Of a stretch of DNA of 64,000 nt, positions 16,730 through 24,865 are shown one piece after another. The stretch is from Nonomuraea guangzhouensis (GTDB taxonomy: Bacteria; Actinomycetota; Actinomycetes; Streptosporangiales; Streptosporangiaceae), in NCBI RefSeq assembly GCF_019396345.1, contig NZ_JAHKRM010000004.1, positions 62,001 through 126,000 of the forward strand, written 5' to 3'. The translations under genes were made by a program, and so were the position numbers. How positions within the stretch are numbered: the stretch's first letter is position 1; every line of letters starts with the position of its first letter. Below the pieces are notes generated by a model. The model ran no database searches and was not told the DNA's origin. It saw only the letters and a program-made list of their open reading frames with translations.

Positions 16730-16824
16730 GTGGTTGTTCCCCGATGCGAATGATTCTCTCCGGGCAAGACGGAATAACCGCCGGGCTGACGGAAATGGAC
16801 GACGATGATAAAAGGGTCGACGTC

Positions 16825-17241
16825 CTATATACGCAGGGCGCAGAATTCCGCGAAACCGGGCAAAGCCGGTGGCGACCTGTCCCCCGAGACCACCGGAGGT
16901 CTCCCGGCGACCTGCGCCGAGGAAGCGCAGGAGCCCGCCGGCAGGTCGAAGGACACCGACACGCCGGCCGAGCAGTCCTCTTCCGTCCCGTGATGATGAC
17001 CGACCGGCAGCTCGCGATGCAGACACCGCACATCCGGCGAGCTCACCGACGTGATCGGGGTGAACCGGACGCTGTGCCCGGCGTGCGCGCCCGCTTCCGA
17101 CAGCATCACGGCCGCGCACCCGCCGCCATGGGCGAACACCACACCAATGATCATGACGAGGACGACCAGGGCGTTCGCGAGCAGCCGGCCGGCACTCCAT
17201 GGGGCCGGACGGCGAGAACGAATTGATCGGGTCGCGAGCAT
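16825..17241 (-). CDS. Small membrane or secreted protein with His/Cys-rich tail
   Basis: From ATG 17241 the product is 138 residues. One hydrophobic helix ([20 protein letters not shown]) is followed by an external part with paired Cys, His clusters ([23 protein letters not shown]) and a Pro/Ser-rich end. The layout resembles small actinobacterial DUF6153-like proteins of unknown role, but I cannot confirm membership. A longer start at 17331 exists without a clear ribosome-binding site. It lies 95 bases upstream of the PLP-enzyme gene on the same strand. The His and Cys groups could bind metal. Confidence 0.55.
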   Translation of the reverse strand: MLATRSIRSRRPAPWSAGRLLANALVVLVMIIGVVFAHGGGCAAVMLSEAGAHAGHSVRFTPITSVSSPDVRCLHRELPVGHHHGTEEDCSAGVSVSFDLPAGSCASSAQVAGRPPVVSGDRSPPALPGFAEFCALRI

Positions 17242-17376
17242 CACTGGCAATGATGCCCGGCGCGCGGCAGAACGCGCCCAGCGAAGACAAAGGTTTCCGT
17301 AAAGCAGGGTTCCCTGTTCGCGACATGCCATATTTCAACGAAATACATTTCGCCAGAATGGTTATCCTGCCGTGCT

Positions 17377-18672
17377 ATGAGCCTGTCTCGACGCAGGATG
17401 GTGGCCGGGCTCGGCGCACTGGCCGCCGGCCCCGTCCTCGCCGATCCACTGATCGTTCCCCCGGGCGTCGCGCCCGAGCGGCTGGCCCGCGATGAGCCCT
17501 TCTGGGCCGCCGTCGCACGGCAGTTCCGGGTGAGCGCGGAGTTCGTCAACCTGGAGAACGGCTACTACGGCATCATGCCCGAGCCCGTACGGCGGGCCTA
17601 TCACCGCAACGTCGACCACCTCAACGAGGTCAGCTCCTACCTGCTGCGCACCACGTACAAGGCCCAGGCCGACCAGGTCCGGCAGCGCATCGCCGCCCTG
17701 CTGGGCGTCGCGATGGAGGAGATCGCGCTGACCCGCGGGGGCACCGAGGCCCTGCAGAATCTGATCGCGGGCTACCGCGGGCTCCGCCCCGGCGACGCGG
17801 TCATGTACGCCGACCTGGACTATCACAGCGCCCAGTACGCGATGAACTGGCTGCGCGACCGCCGCACCGTACGGGTCGAGCGGCTCGTCATCCCGGAACC
17901 GGCGACCCGGCGAGCGGTGCTGGACACCTACGCCCAAGCCCTGCGCGAGCGCCCGGGAGTCAAGCTGCTCCTGCTGTCGCACATGAACAACCGCACCGGT
18001 CTGGTGCTGCCGGTCAAGCAGATCACCGCGCTGGCCCGCGCCCACGGCGTCGACGTCATCGTCGATGCCGCCCATTCCTGGGGTCAACTGGACTTCACCA
18101 TCGCCGACCTCGACGCGGAGTTCGCCGCGTTCTCGCTGCACAAGTGGATGGGCGCGCCCTTGGGATCCGGGTTCCTTTACATTCGCCAGGACCGCCTGGC
18201 CGACGTCGACCGCGTCTTCGCCGATGAGACCTATCCCCCGCAGGACATCCGCTCCCGGGTCCACTCCGGCACCATGGACGTCGCCCCGATCCTCACCGTC
18301 GGCGCGGCCCTGGACTTCCATGACGCTCTCGGCGCGGCGCGCAAGCAGGCACGCCTGCGCTACCTGCGCGACCGGTGGGTCCACCAGGTGCGTGACGTCC
18401 CCGGCGTGGAGATCCTCACGCCCGAGGATCCCGCCATGTACGGCGCCATCACCGCGTTCCGGGTGAGCGGGCGTACCAGCGAGGCCGACAACCTCGCCAT
18501 CACCGACCACCTGATGAGCCGCCACCGCATCTTCACCGTCCGCCGCGGCGGCGTCAGCGCGGGCGACTGCGTCCGGGTGACTCCCGCCCTGTTCACCTCT
18601 GCGGACGACGTCGACCGGCTCGCCCTGGCACTGCGCGACCTCGCCACCTCGCGCCCTATGGTTGACGCATGA
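17377..18672 (+). CDS. Class-V aminotransferase homologue with Tat-like signal (isopenicillin-N-epimerase-like)
   Basis: The 431-residue PLP protein has the class-V fold: ENGYYGIMPEPVRRAYHRNV, the TRGGTEALQNLI phosphate site, HMNNRTGLVLPVKQIT, VDAAHSWGQLDFTI with the cofactor Asp, and Lys256 in SLHKWMGAPLG. It starts MSLSRRRMVAGLGALAAG, a twin-arginine-type leader, so it may be exported folded. Related proteins are isopenicillin-N epimerases and cysteine desulfurase-like enzymes; the substrate is unknown. The stop overlaps the ATG of the next gene, a metal-sensing ArsR (ATGA), which is an odd partner for such an enzyme. Confidence 0.88.
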   Translation: MSLSRRRMVAGLGALAAGPVLADPLIVPPGVAPERLARDEPFWAAVARQFRVSAEFVNLENGYYGIMPEPVRRAYHRNVDHLNEVSSYLLRTTYKAQADQVRQRIAALLGVAMEEIALTRGGTEALQNLIAGYRGLRPGDAVMYADLDYHSAQYAMNWLRDRRTVRVERLVIPEPATRRAVLDTYAQALRERPGVKLLLLSHMNNRTGLVLPVKQITALARAHGVDVIVDAAHSWGQLDFTIADLDAEFAAFSLHKWMGAPLGSGFLYIRQDRLADVDRVFADETYPPQDIRSRVHSGTMDVAPILTVGAALDFHDALGAARKQARLRYLRDRWVHQVRDVPGVEILTPEDPAMYGAITAFRVSGRTSEADNLAITDHLMSRHRIFTVRRGGVSAGDCVRVTPALFTSADDVDRLALALRDLATSRPMVDA

Positions 18673-19076
18673 ACGCATCTTCAGCTAATCAAGTGACGGA
18701 CGTCGACAGCTGCAGCACCAGGGTGGTCGACGCGGAGCGGGTCGCGGCCGTGCACGCGCGCATGCCGGCGGAGACCGACCTGACCGACACCGCCGACGTC
18801 TTCGGGTTGCTCTCCGACCCCGGCCGGTTGCGGCTGCTCATGGCGCTGCTCGAGGGAGAGCTCTGCGTGTGCGACCTAGCGGTGGTGAGCGGGTTGAGCG
18901 AGTCCGCCACCTCCCACGCCCTGCGCCTGCTCCGGGCGCATCGCGTGGTCTCGGTACGGCGGGCCGGCCGGATGGCCTACTACCGGCTCGACGACGCGCA
19001 CGTCCGCATGCTGCTGGACCTGGCCGCCGCCCACACGGCCCACACGCAGGCGATCCACCCCGAACGAGAGGCGTAG
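18669..19076 (+). CDS. ArsR/SmtB metal-sensing repressor
   Basis: The 135-residue protein has a long N-terminal arm with one Cys. The winged HTH follows: VFGLLSDPGRLRLLMALLEG, then ELCVCDLAVVSGLSESATSH. The ELCVCD signature (Cys66, Cys68) in helix 3 is the cadmium/lead-type site of CadC-like sensors. The C-terminal DLAAAHTAHTQAIHPERE carries the helix-5 His ligands seen in zinc or nickel sensors. It should release DNA on metal binding. The gene is coupled to the upstream aminotransferase and lies 80 bases before the CDF exporter, with an operator between them, so it very probably controls that exporter. Confidence 0.92.
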   Translation: MNASSANQVTDVDSCSTRVVDAERVAAVHARMPAETDLTDTADVFGLLSDPGRLRLLMALLEGELCVCDLAVVSGLSESATSHALRLLRAHRVVSVRRAGRMAYYRLDDAHVRMLLDLAAAHTAHTQAIHPEREA

Positions 19077-19120
19077 GAGGACGATTGACAGATCGACGGC
19101 AGTCCTGCGACCCTCACATC

Positions 19121-19134
19121 TGAGCATCTGTTCA
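19121..19134. promoter_or_regulatory. ArsR/SmtB-type operator before the CDF exporter gene
   Basis: TGAGCATCTGTTCA fits the imperfect palindrome TGAnCAnnTGnTCA and sits 22 bases upstream of the exporter's ATG in an AT-richer stretch (CATCTGAGCATCTGTTCATGTATTA spans the wider site at 19117-19141). SmtB/NmtR-type repressors use such sites with TGAAC-like half-sites. The adjacent sensor gene supports the assignment. Confidence 0.6.
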
Positions 19135-19156
19135 TGTATTAGTTTGAGAGGACATC

Positions 19157-20167
19157 ATGGCGGAAGAGCATCACCACGGTGGCCACGGGCACGGGCACGG
19201 GCACGGGCACGCCGTCAGCGTGGACGCCGATCGCCGTTACCTGGGCGGCGCCCTGGCGCTGATCGTCGGCTTCATGGCGATCGAGGTCGTCATCGGCCTG
19301 GTGGCGCAGTCACTGGCGCTGATCTCCGACGCCGGGCACATGCTGACCGACGCGGTGGCCATCGTCTTCGCCCTGATCGCGATGCGCATCGCCGCCCGGC
19401 CCCCGCAGGGTGGCTTCACCTACGGGCTGAAGCGGGCCGAGATCATCTCGGCCCAGGTCAATGGCATCACGCTGCTGCTGTTGAGTGCCTACTTCATCTA
19501 CGAAGGCATCCGCCGGATCCTCGAGCCCTCCCAGGTGGAGGGCCTGTACGTGGTGGTGACCGGGCTGGCCGGGATCGCCGTCAACCTGGCGGCCACCTGG
19601 CTGCTGTCGCGCGCCAACCGTTCCAGCCTGAACGTCGAGGGCGCCTACCAGCACATCCTCAACGACCTGTTCGCCTTCATCGCCACCACGGTGGCGGGCG
19701 CGGTGGTGTGGCTGACCGGCTGGGCGCAGGCCGACGCGATCGCCGCCCTGGTGGTGGCGGGGCTGATGCTCAAGGCGGGCTGGGGGCTGGTGCGCGACGC
19801 CGGCCGGGTGTTCATGGAGGCCGCGCCCGTGGGCATGAACCCCGCCGAGATCGGCCAGCGGGCGGCCGCCCTGGACCACGTCGTCGAGGTCCACGACCTG
19901 CACGTCTGGGAGGTCACCTCCGGCTACGCCGCCCTGTCGGCGCACATCCTGGTCACGCCGGGCGCCGACTGCCACGGCGTACGCGTGGCCGCCGAGCGGC
20001 TGCTGCACGACACCTACGCCATCGAACACACCACCCTGCAGGTCGACCACGCCCCGCCCGAGCTGCTGACCATCGGCGAGGCGGACGCGCACTGCGCCGA
20101 CTCGCACGGCCCCTCGCACAAGGGAACCTCGGTGCCACAGCCGAAGGATCTGCCTGTCGACCCGTGA
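19157..20167 (+). CDS. Cation diffusion facilitator (CDF) metal exporter, CzcD/ZitB-like
   Basis: The 336-residue protein opens with a His-rich tail (EEHHHGGHGHGHGHGHA) that can bind zinc. Six helices follow, with the transport site HxxxD in TM2 (DAGHMLTD) and in TM5 (HILND), and a cytosolic C-terminal domain with DLHVWEVTSGYAALSAHI and a final HCADSHGPSH. It uses the proton gradient to expel zinc, cadmium or a similar divalent metal. It stands behind an operator and the metal sensor gene. The start ATG at 19157 follows GAGAGG at 19145-19150. The GGGCAC-type tandem DNA repeat encoding the His tail may vary in copy number. Confidence 0.93.
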   Translation: MAEEHHHGGHGHGHGHGHAVSVDADRRYLGGALALIVGFMAIEVVIGLVAQSLALISDAGHMLTDAVAIVFALIAMRIAARPPQGGFTYGLKRAEIISAQVNGITLLLLSAYFIYEGIRRILEPSQVEGLYVVVTGLAGIAVNLAATWLLSRANRSSLNVEGAYQHILNDLFAFIATTVAGAVVWLTGWAQADAIAALVVAGLMLKAGWGLVRDAGRVFMEAAPVGMNPAEIGQRAAALDHVVEVHDLHVWEVTSGYAALSAHILVTPGADCHGVRVAAERLLHDTYAIEHTTLQVDHAPPELLTIGEADAHCADSHGPSHKGTSVPQPKDLPVDP

Positions 20168-20250
20168 TCAAACCGTTGAGGTATGTCGGAGATCGCCGCC
20201 CATATCCCGACTTACGCTACGACGGACGACGTACGGGGTGAGGGGATCGC

Positions 20251-21459
20251 ATGGGGATGATGAAGCGGATGGCCGCCGCCTTCAAGGGCGAGGTCCGGGC
20301 CGACGAGCTCGAAGCGTACCGGCGGGCGGGCGGGATCGTGTACACCGAGCTGGAGCAGGCGGAAAGCCTCCGGCGCCGGTTGGCCCAGGACGGGGTGAAC
20401 CTGTGGCACGGTCCGCAGGGGGCGGCCGGGCAACTGCTGTGCGTGTGGAACGCGTTCGTCCTCCAGGCCATCGGCGAGCACCTGCTGGACGCCGACTACG
20501 CGGCCGACCCCCGTACCTCCGGATTCGTGCCGCCGGTGACCGCCCAGCAGGTGGAGGCGTGCTTCGCGCAGGTCGAAGGCTGGGTGTCGCGGGCGCGGCA
20601 GGCGGCGGGCAATCCCGGCTACCTGGTGGAGCAGGAACTACTCCTCCCGGCCGACCTGCCGGAGTGGGCCGAGGCCAGCCCATGTCCGCTGCCGCACCTG
20701 CACGGCATGCTCGCCGCGTCCCGCGCGATCCGCCAGCACGCCGAGGTCGCGCTCGGCGTCTTCGAGCAGACGGTCGCCGACGCCGACCGGCACCTGAACG
20801 CGTTACGGCGGCTCAGGCAACTCGTCGCCGAGGCCGCGACCGCCGCCGACTACGCCGAAGGGCTGCTGCACACCAACCCGAACCCGCGCATGCACGAGGC
20901 GATCGAGCAGCGGCTGCAGCGGGCGCTGGAGATCTACTACCACCTCGGCCAGTTGACCGCGATGCCGCAACTCATCGCCGGCTACAAAGGGGTGGACGCG
21001 CGACGGGCCGTGCCTCCCGTCGCGGTGCCGCCGGTGAACGCGCGCAATTTCGATCCCTGGTGCCTGACCGACCCGCAGAAGCGCGGCATCTGGCAGTCGG
21101 ATCCCCGCGCCCGGCAGGCGATCAAGGAGATGTGGGAGTACGACCCCGATCCGGCCCGCACCCTGCGCATCCAGGCCGAGATCGACGCCGCGTTCACCGG
21201 TGGCGCCATAACTTACGCCACCGATGCCGGGGGCAACGCGTACGGCAGCTACTACTGCTGCCCGTGGGCCGCCATCTACCTGGTCCGGCGCCCGGTCGTC
21301 ATCGGTGGCACCCGGCTTCGGACGATGCAGCAGTTCACCTATGAGGTGTCGGCCGAGGACGTGCCACGCGGCGGCCCGTTCAAACGCGAGATCGTCGTGT
21401 CCAACTTCAAGCCGACGAACCAGGTCGACTACTGCGACCCCGACGGCCTGCACGGCTGA
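20251..21459 (+). CDS. Hypothetical 402-residue protein
   Basis: From ATG 20251 (with GAGGGG 11 bases upstream) a 402-residue soluble protein is encoded. It has no signal peptide or convincing membrane helix. The N-terminal half is helical (YTELEQAESLRRRLAQDGVN; GQLLCVWNAFVLQAIGEHLL) and the middle has long amphipathic helices (ADADRHLNALRRLRQLVAEA). The C-terminal third is rich in aromatic residues and Cys (YGSYYCCPWAAIYLVRRPVV; QFTYEVSAEDVPRG; FKPTNQVDYCDPDG). Coding bias is strong and the product complete. I do not recognise the family. Neighbours give no clue to function. Confidence 0.75.
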   Translation: MGMMKRMAAAFKGEVRADELEAYRRAGGIVYTELEQAESLRRRLAQDGVNLWHGPQGAAGQLLCVWNAFVLQAIGEHLLDADYAADPRTSGFVPPVTAQQVEACFAQVEGWVSRARQAAGNPGYLVEQELLLPADLPEWAEASPCPLPHLHGMLAASRAIRQHAEVALGVFEQTVADADRHLNALRRLRQLVAEAATAADYAEGLLHTNPNPRMHEAIEQRLQRALEIYYHLGQLTAMPQLIAGYKGVDARRAVPPVAVPPVNARNFDPWCLTDPQKRGIWQSDPRARQAIKEMWEYDPDPARTLRIQAEIDAAFTGGAITYATDAGGNAYGSYYCCPWAAIYLVRRPVVIGGTRLRTMQQFTYEVSAEDVPRGGPFKREIVVSNFKPTNQVDYCDPDGLHG

Positions 21460-21536
21460 TCCGAGCAGAGCTGGTTACGCAGGGTCTCGAAGGCCCATCG
21501 CTCCCAGCGCCCACGCGGCCGCCCCCGCTCCTTCAC

Positions 21537-21836
21537 GAACAGGAGATACAGCAGGCCGTACAGCAGATCGGCGACCTCCTCCCCCGGCGTCTCCGCGCGT
21601 GCGCCCGGCTTGCCGACCAGCGCCTTGGCCGCCCCTTGCTGGACGACGTACCGCGGATCGACGTCCTGCGACCACAGGGCGGCGACCCCGCCTGGGTCGG
21701 CGTCTGGCGCTGGGACTCGGCCGCCAGCCTGCGGGCGGCCCGCCAGACGCTGCCCGGCACCACCGCGGCCACCGAGGCGTTCGCGGTGGCCCGCGAGGTC
21801 ACCGCCGAGGACATCGAGGTTCTCGACGAACTCTGA
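21537..21836 (+). pseudogene. Possible gene remnant or small uncharacterised gene
   Basis: An open frame ending with TGA at 21834-21836 reads like protein over about 100 codons: EQEIQQAVQQIGDLL, then LADQRLGRPLLDDVPRIDVL, DPAWVGVWRWDSAASL and VAREVTAEDIEVLDEL. Third-codon GC is high. There is no ATG or GTG with a ribosome-binding site at its beginning; TTG 21633 would give only 67 residues. It may be the 3' end of a gene whose start was lost behind the upstream hypothetical gene. No family recognised. Confidence 0.3.
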
Positions 21837-21874
21837 CCGCCCGCACCAATGCCCCTCGCCATAGGCGTCTTAAG

Positions 21875-21892
21875 TTGAACATGCATGTTCAA
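21875..21892. promoter_or_regulatory. Perfect 18-bp palindromic operator upstream of the DHA2 exporter
   Basis: TTGAACATGCATGTTCAA is self-complementary over 18 bases and lies 59 bases before the GTG of the exporter gene, in an unusually AT-rich leader. A TetR- or MarR-type repressor would be expected to bind. No gene for such a regulator is adjacent, so control comes from elsewhere. Confidence 0.7.
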
Positions 21893-21951
21893 GTTACTCG
21901 GAGATTCGTCTACGATAACTCGTACATCGCTGTTCATATTAGGGAGATCTT

Positions 21952-23370
21952 GTGGCTCACGGCCATCATTTCGCGCACTCGCCGGACCAGGCGGAGGCGA
22001 CGGACCCGCGGCGCTGGACGGCTCTGGTCCTGCTGTGCGTGGCGCAGTTCATGCTGATCCTTGACGTCACCGTGATCAACGTGGCGCTGCCCAGCATCGG
22101 TGCCGACCTGCGTCTCGACCGGGTCCCGCTCACCTGGGCGGTCACCTCGTACACGCTGTGCTTCGGCGGGCTCATGCTGCTGGGCGGGCGGCTCGGCGAC
22201 ACCTTCGGGGCCCGTCGCGTCCTGCTGACCGGCCTGATCGTCTTCGTCCTCGCCTCGCTGGTGACCGGCTTGGCCACCGGTGGCCCCATGCTGATCGGCG
22301 GCAGGCTCGCCCAGGGCGTCGGCGCCGCACTGCTGTCGCCCTCGGCGCTGGCCACGCTCACGCGGACCTTCCACGGAGCCGAGCGGAACAAGGCGCTGGG
22401 CATCTGGGCTGCTCTGGGCGGTGTGGGGTTCGCCGTTGGCGCGATTCTCGGCGGCGTGCTGGCGGCCGGGCCGGGCTGGCGGTGGGTGTTCTTCATCAAC
22501 GTGCCTGTCGGGCTGGCCGTACTGGCCCTGCTGCCCCGCCTGGTCCCCGCCGACCGGCCTCAGGTGCGGCGGCGGGTGGACCTGCCTGGTGCCGTGCTGG
22601 TCACGGGGGCGACGGCGGCGCTCATCTTCGGCCTGGTCAACGCCGGAGAAGCGGGCTGGGCAAGCATCGCCACGCTGGTCGCGCTGGCCGGGGCCGTGGT
22701 CGGCTATGCCGTGTTCGCGCTGGTGGAGCGGGCTGTCCAGGAGCCGCTGATGGACGTGCGGGTTCTGGGCCGCCGTCCCGTCGCCACCGGTGCGTTCCTC
22801 ATGCTGATCGGCACCGCTCTGCTGCTGGGCTTCGTCTTCCTCGGTTCGCTGTACCTGCAGCGCGTGCAGGGGCTGTCCGCGCTCACCGCCGGGTTCCTGT
22901 TCCTGCCGGTCGCGGTGGCGACCGCCGTCGCCGGGCATCTGGCGGGCCGCCTCATCGGGCGGCTCGGCGCCCGCGTGGCCGCGGTCGGCGGGCTCGTCCT
23001 CGCCGGGGGCGGCGCCGTGGTGCTGGCGCTGTCGGAGGGTACGGCGGGCATCGTGATCGGGCTGACCATCGGCGCCGCCGGCGTGGTGCCGGTGTTCGTG
23101 GCCGCCACCACCACGGCGCTCGGGTTCGTCGCGCACCACGAGGCCGGGCTGGCGTCCGGCGTGGTCAACACCTTCCACGAGGTCGGCGGGTCCATCGGCA
23201 CGGCGGTCCTGTCCACGATCGCCGCCGTCGGCATCGAGCAGGCTTCGACGGCCGGATTCGCCGCCGCCTACACGGCCTGCGCCGTCGGCGCCGGGGCGGC
23301 CGCGATCATCGCGCTGGCGCTGGTGCCCAGGGGCAAGGCCCAGCTCCCCGCCGGCGTACACGCCCACTGA
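21952..23370 (+). CDS. MFS drug exporter, DHA2 (EmrB/QacA) family
   Basis: The 472-residue protein starts at GTG 21952 behind AGGGAG. It has 14 predicted helices. The DHA2 hallmarks are LDVTVINVALPSIGADL in TM1, the TM2-TM3 loop GGRLGDTFGARRVLL, and motif C in TM5 (GFAVGAILGGVLAAGPGWRW). It would pump amphiphilic drugs or metabolites out by proton exchange. It is the first gene of a same-strand run with the molybdenum hydroxylase genes, whose first gene begins 15 bases after its stop, so exporter and enzyme are probably co-transcribed under the palindromic operator. Confidence 0.93.
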   Translation: MAHGHHFAHSPDQAEATDPRRWTALVLLCVAQFMLILDVTVINVALPSIGADLRLDRVPLTWAVTSYTLCFGGLMLLGGRLGDTFGARRVLLTGLIVFVLASLVTGLATGGPMLIGGRLAQGVGAALLSPSALATLTRTFHGAERNKALGIWAALGGVGFAVGAILGGVLAAGPGWRWVFFINVPVGLAVLALLPRLVPADRPQVRRRVDLPGAVLVTGATAALIFGLVNAGEAGWASIATLVALAGAVVGYAVFALVERAVQEPLMDVRVLGRRPVATGAFLMLIGTALLLGFVFLGSLYLQRVQGLSALTAGFLFLPVAVATAVAGHLAGRLIGRLGARVAAVGGLVLAGGGAVVLALSEGTAGIVIGLTIGAAGVVPVFVAATTTALGFVAHHEAGLASGVVNTFHEVGGSIGTAVLSTIAAVGIEQASTAGFAAAYTACAVGAGAAAIIALALVPRGKAQLPAGVHAH

Positions 23371-23384
23371 AGGGAGGGACGGTC

Positions 23385-23888
23385 ATGAACGTTTCTGTCC
23401 AGTTGAGAGTCAATGGCATGTCGTACGAGCTGGAGCTGGATCCCCGGGTGAGCCTGCTCGACTGCCTGCGCGAGCACCTCGGCCTGACGGGCACGAAGAA
23501 GGGTTGCGACCAGGGCGCCTGCGGTGCCTGCACGGTGCTGGCCGACAGTCAGCGGATCAACTCCTGCCTGGCGCCGGCCGTGCAGTGCGAGGACATGGAG
23601 ATCACCACGATCGAGGCCATGGCCGCTCACGAGGTGGGCGGCCGGGTGCAGGACGCCTTCCTGGCCCATGACGGATTTCAGTGCGGATACTGCACGTCGG
23701 GGCAGATCTGCTCGACCGTCGCCATGCTCGCGGAGCACCGTGCCGGGATGCCGAGCGCTGTGTCACCCGAAGCCAGCCCTGCAGCACTCACCGACGCCGA
23801 GATCAGGGAGCGGATGGCGGGGAACCTGTGCCGTTGCGGCGCCTACAACGGCATCGTGGCCGCCATCCGCGAGGTGGCGCGGTCATGA
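23385..23888 (+). CDS. Molybdenum hydroxylase 2Fe-2S subunit (PaoA/YagT-like)
   Basis: The 167-residue protein starts at ATG 23385 behind GGGAGGG. It holds both iron-sulfur sites of this family: the plant-ferredoxin-type GCDQGACGACTVL with a later C in NSCLAP, and the helical GFQCGYCTSGQ plus NLCRCGAYNG. It passes electrons from the molybdenum centre to FAD. Unlike E. coli PaoA (YagT), no Tat leader precedes the first strand, so the complex should be cytoplasmic. It overlaps the FAD-subunit gene by four bases. Confidence 0.93.
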   Translation: MNVSVQLRVNGMSYELELDPRVSLLDCLREHLGLTGTKKGCDQGACGACTVLADSQRINSCLAPAVQCEDMEITTIEAMAAHEVGGRVQDAFLAHDGFQCGYCTSGQICSTVAMLAEHRAGMPSAVSPEASPAALTDAEIRERMAGNLCRCGAYNGIVAAIREVARS

Positions 23889-24865
23889 AGGAGTTTGCCT
23901 ATGTCCGGGCCGCGACCGTCTCCGACGCGATCGACCAGGCGGCAGGGTCGGCCAGGTATCTCGCCGGTGGCACGAACCTGATCGACCTCATGCGGGAGGA
24001 GGTGGAGCGCCCGGAGCGGCTCGTGGACATCACCCGGCTCCCGCTCGCCGGCATCGAGGACCAGCCAGGCGGTGGCCTGCGGCTGGGGGCGCTGGCCCGC
24101 AACTCGCAGGTGGCCCATGACGAGCGGGTCCGTCACCGTTACCCGTTGCTCGCGAAGGCGATACTGAACGGCGCCTCGCCCCAGCTCCGCAACAAGGCGA
24201 CGGTCGGCGGGAACCTGCTCCAGCGGACCCGGTGTGGATACTTCTACGACGCCGCGGCGGCCTGTAACAAACGCGCGCCGCGCACCGGCTGCGACGCTCT
24301 CGACGGATTCAACCGCACACACGCCGTCCTGGGGTCGAGCGAGAGCTGCATCGCGGTGCACCCGTCCGACATGTGCGTCGCGCTGGCCGCCCTCGACGCC
24401 GTCGTCAACGTGCAGGGGCCCGGCGGGGTGCGACGAGCCGTACCGTTCACCGATTTCCACCGGCTGCCTGGCCGCACTCCGGACGTCGAGACGGAGTTGC
24501 GGGACGGCGAGCTGATCACGAGCGTCGACCTGCCGCCCGATCTGCCGGGGCAGGCGGCCTATGTGAAGGTCCGCGACCGTGCCAGCTACGCGTTCGCGCT
24601 CGTGAGCGTCGCCGTACTCCTGCGGGTCGAGCGGGGCAGGACGGCGGCGGTACGCATCGCGCTGGGCGGGGTGGCGCACAAGCCGTGGCGGGCGTACTCG
24701 GCCGAGGAGATGCTGACGGGCGCGGTGGCGGACGAGCCGGCGTTCCGTCTGGCCGCCGAGGAGGCGGTCGCCGAGGCGCGCCCCCGGCGGCACAACGGCT
24801 TCAAGGTGCAGCTGGCCGAACGCCTGATCCGTCGCACGCTCACCGAACTGGCAGGTCTGTCATGA
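23885..24865 (+). CDS. Molybdenum hydroxylase FAD subunit (PaoB/YagS-like)
   Basis: The 326-residue protein has the FAD-binding domain of the CO-dehydrogenase medium-chain family: ARYLAGGTNLIDLMREEV and GASPQLRNKATVGGNLLQRT. It also has the insert RCGYFYDAAAACNKRAPRTG followed by C. In PaoB-type subunits an insert with this Cys spacing holds an extra 4Fe-4S cluster, and the matching cysteines are all present. It links the 2Fe-2S subunit to an electron acceptor. Four-base ATGA overlaps with both neighbours show strict co-expression of a heterotrimer. Confidence 0.93.
   Translation: MKEFAYVRAATVSDAIDQAAGSARYLAGGTNLIDLMREEVERPERLVDITRLPLAGIEDQPGGGLRLGALARNSQVAHDERVRHRYPLLAKAILNGASPQLRNKATVGGNLLQRTRCGYFYDAAAACNKRAPRTGCDALDGFNRTHAVLGSSESCIAVHPSDMCVALAALDAVVNVQGPGGVRRAVPFTDFHRLPGRTPDVETELRDGELITSVDLPPDLPGQAAYVKVRDRASYAFALVSVAVLLRVERGRTAAVRIALGGVAHKPWRAYSAEEMLTGAVADEPAFRLAAEEAVAEARPRRHNGFKVQLAERLIRRTLTELAGLS

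Noticed and set aside
19170..19215. GGGCAC tandem repeat that looks like a microsatellite or regulatory repeat
   Set aside because: It is fully explained as the codons of the His-rich N-terminal tail of the CDF exporter.
21934..23367. A 477-codon minus-strand frame opposite the DHA2 exporter
   Set aside because: Low-complexity Gly/Arg/His/Gln sequence, antisense to a clear 14-helix transporter.
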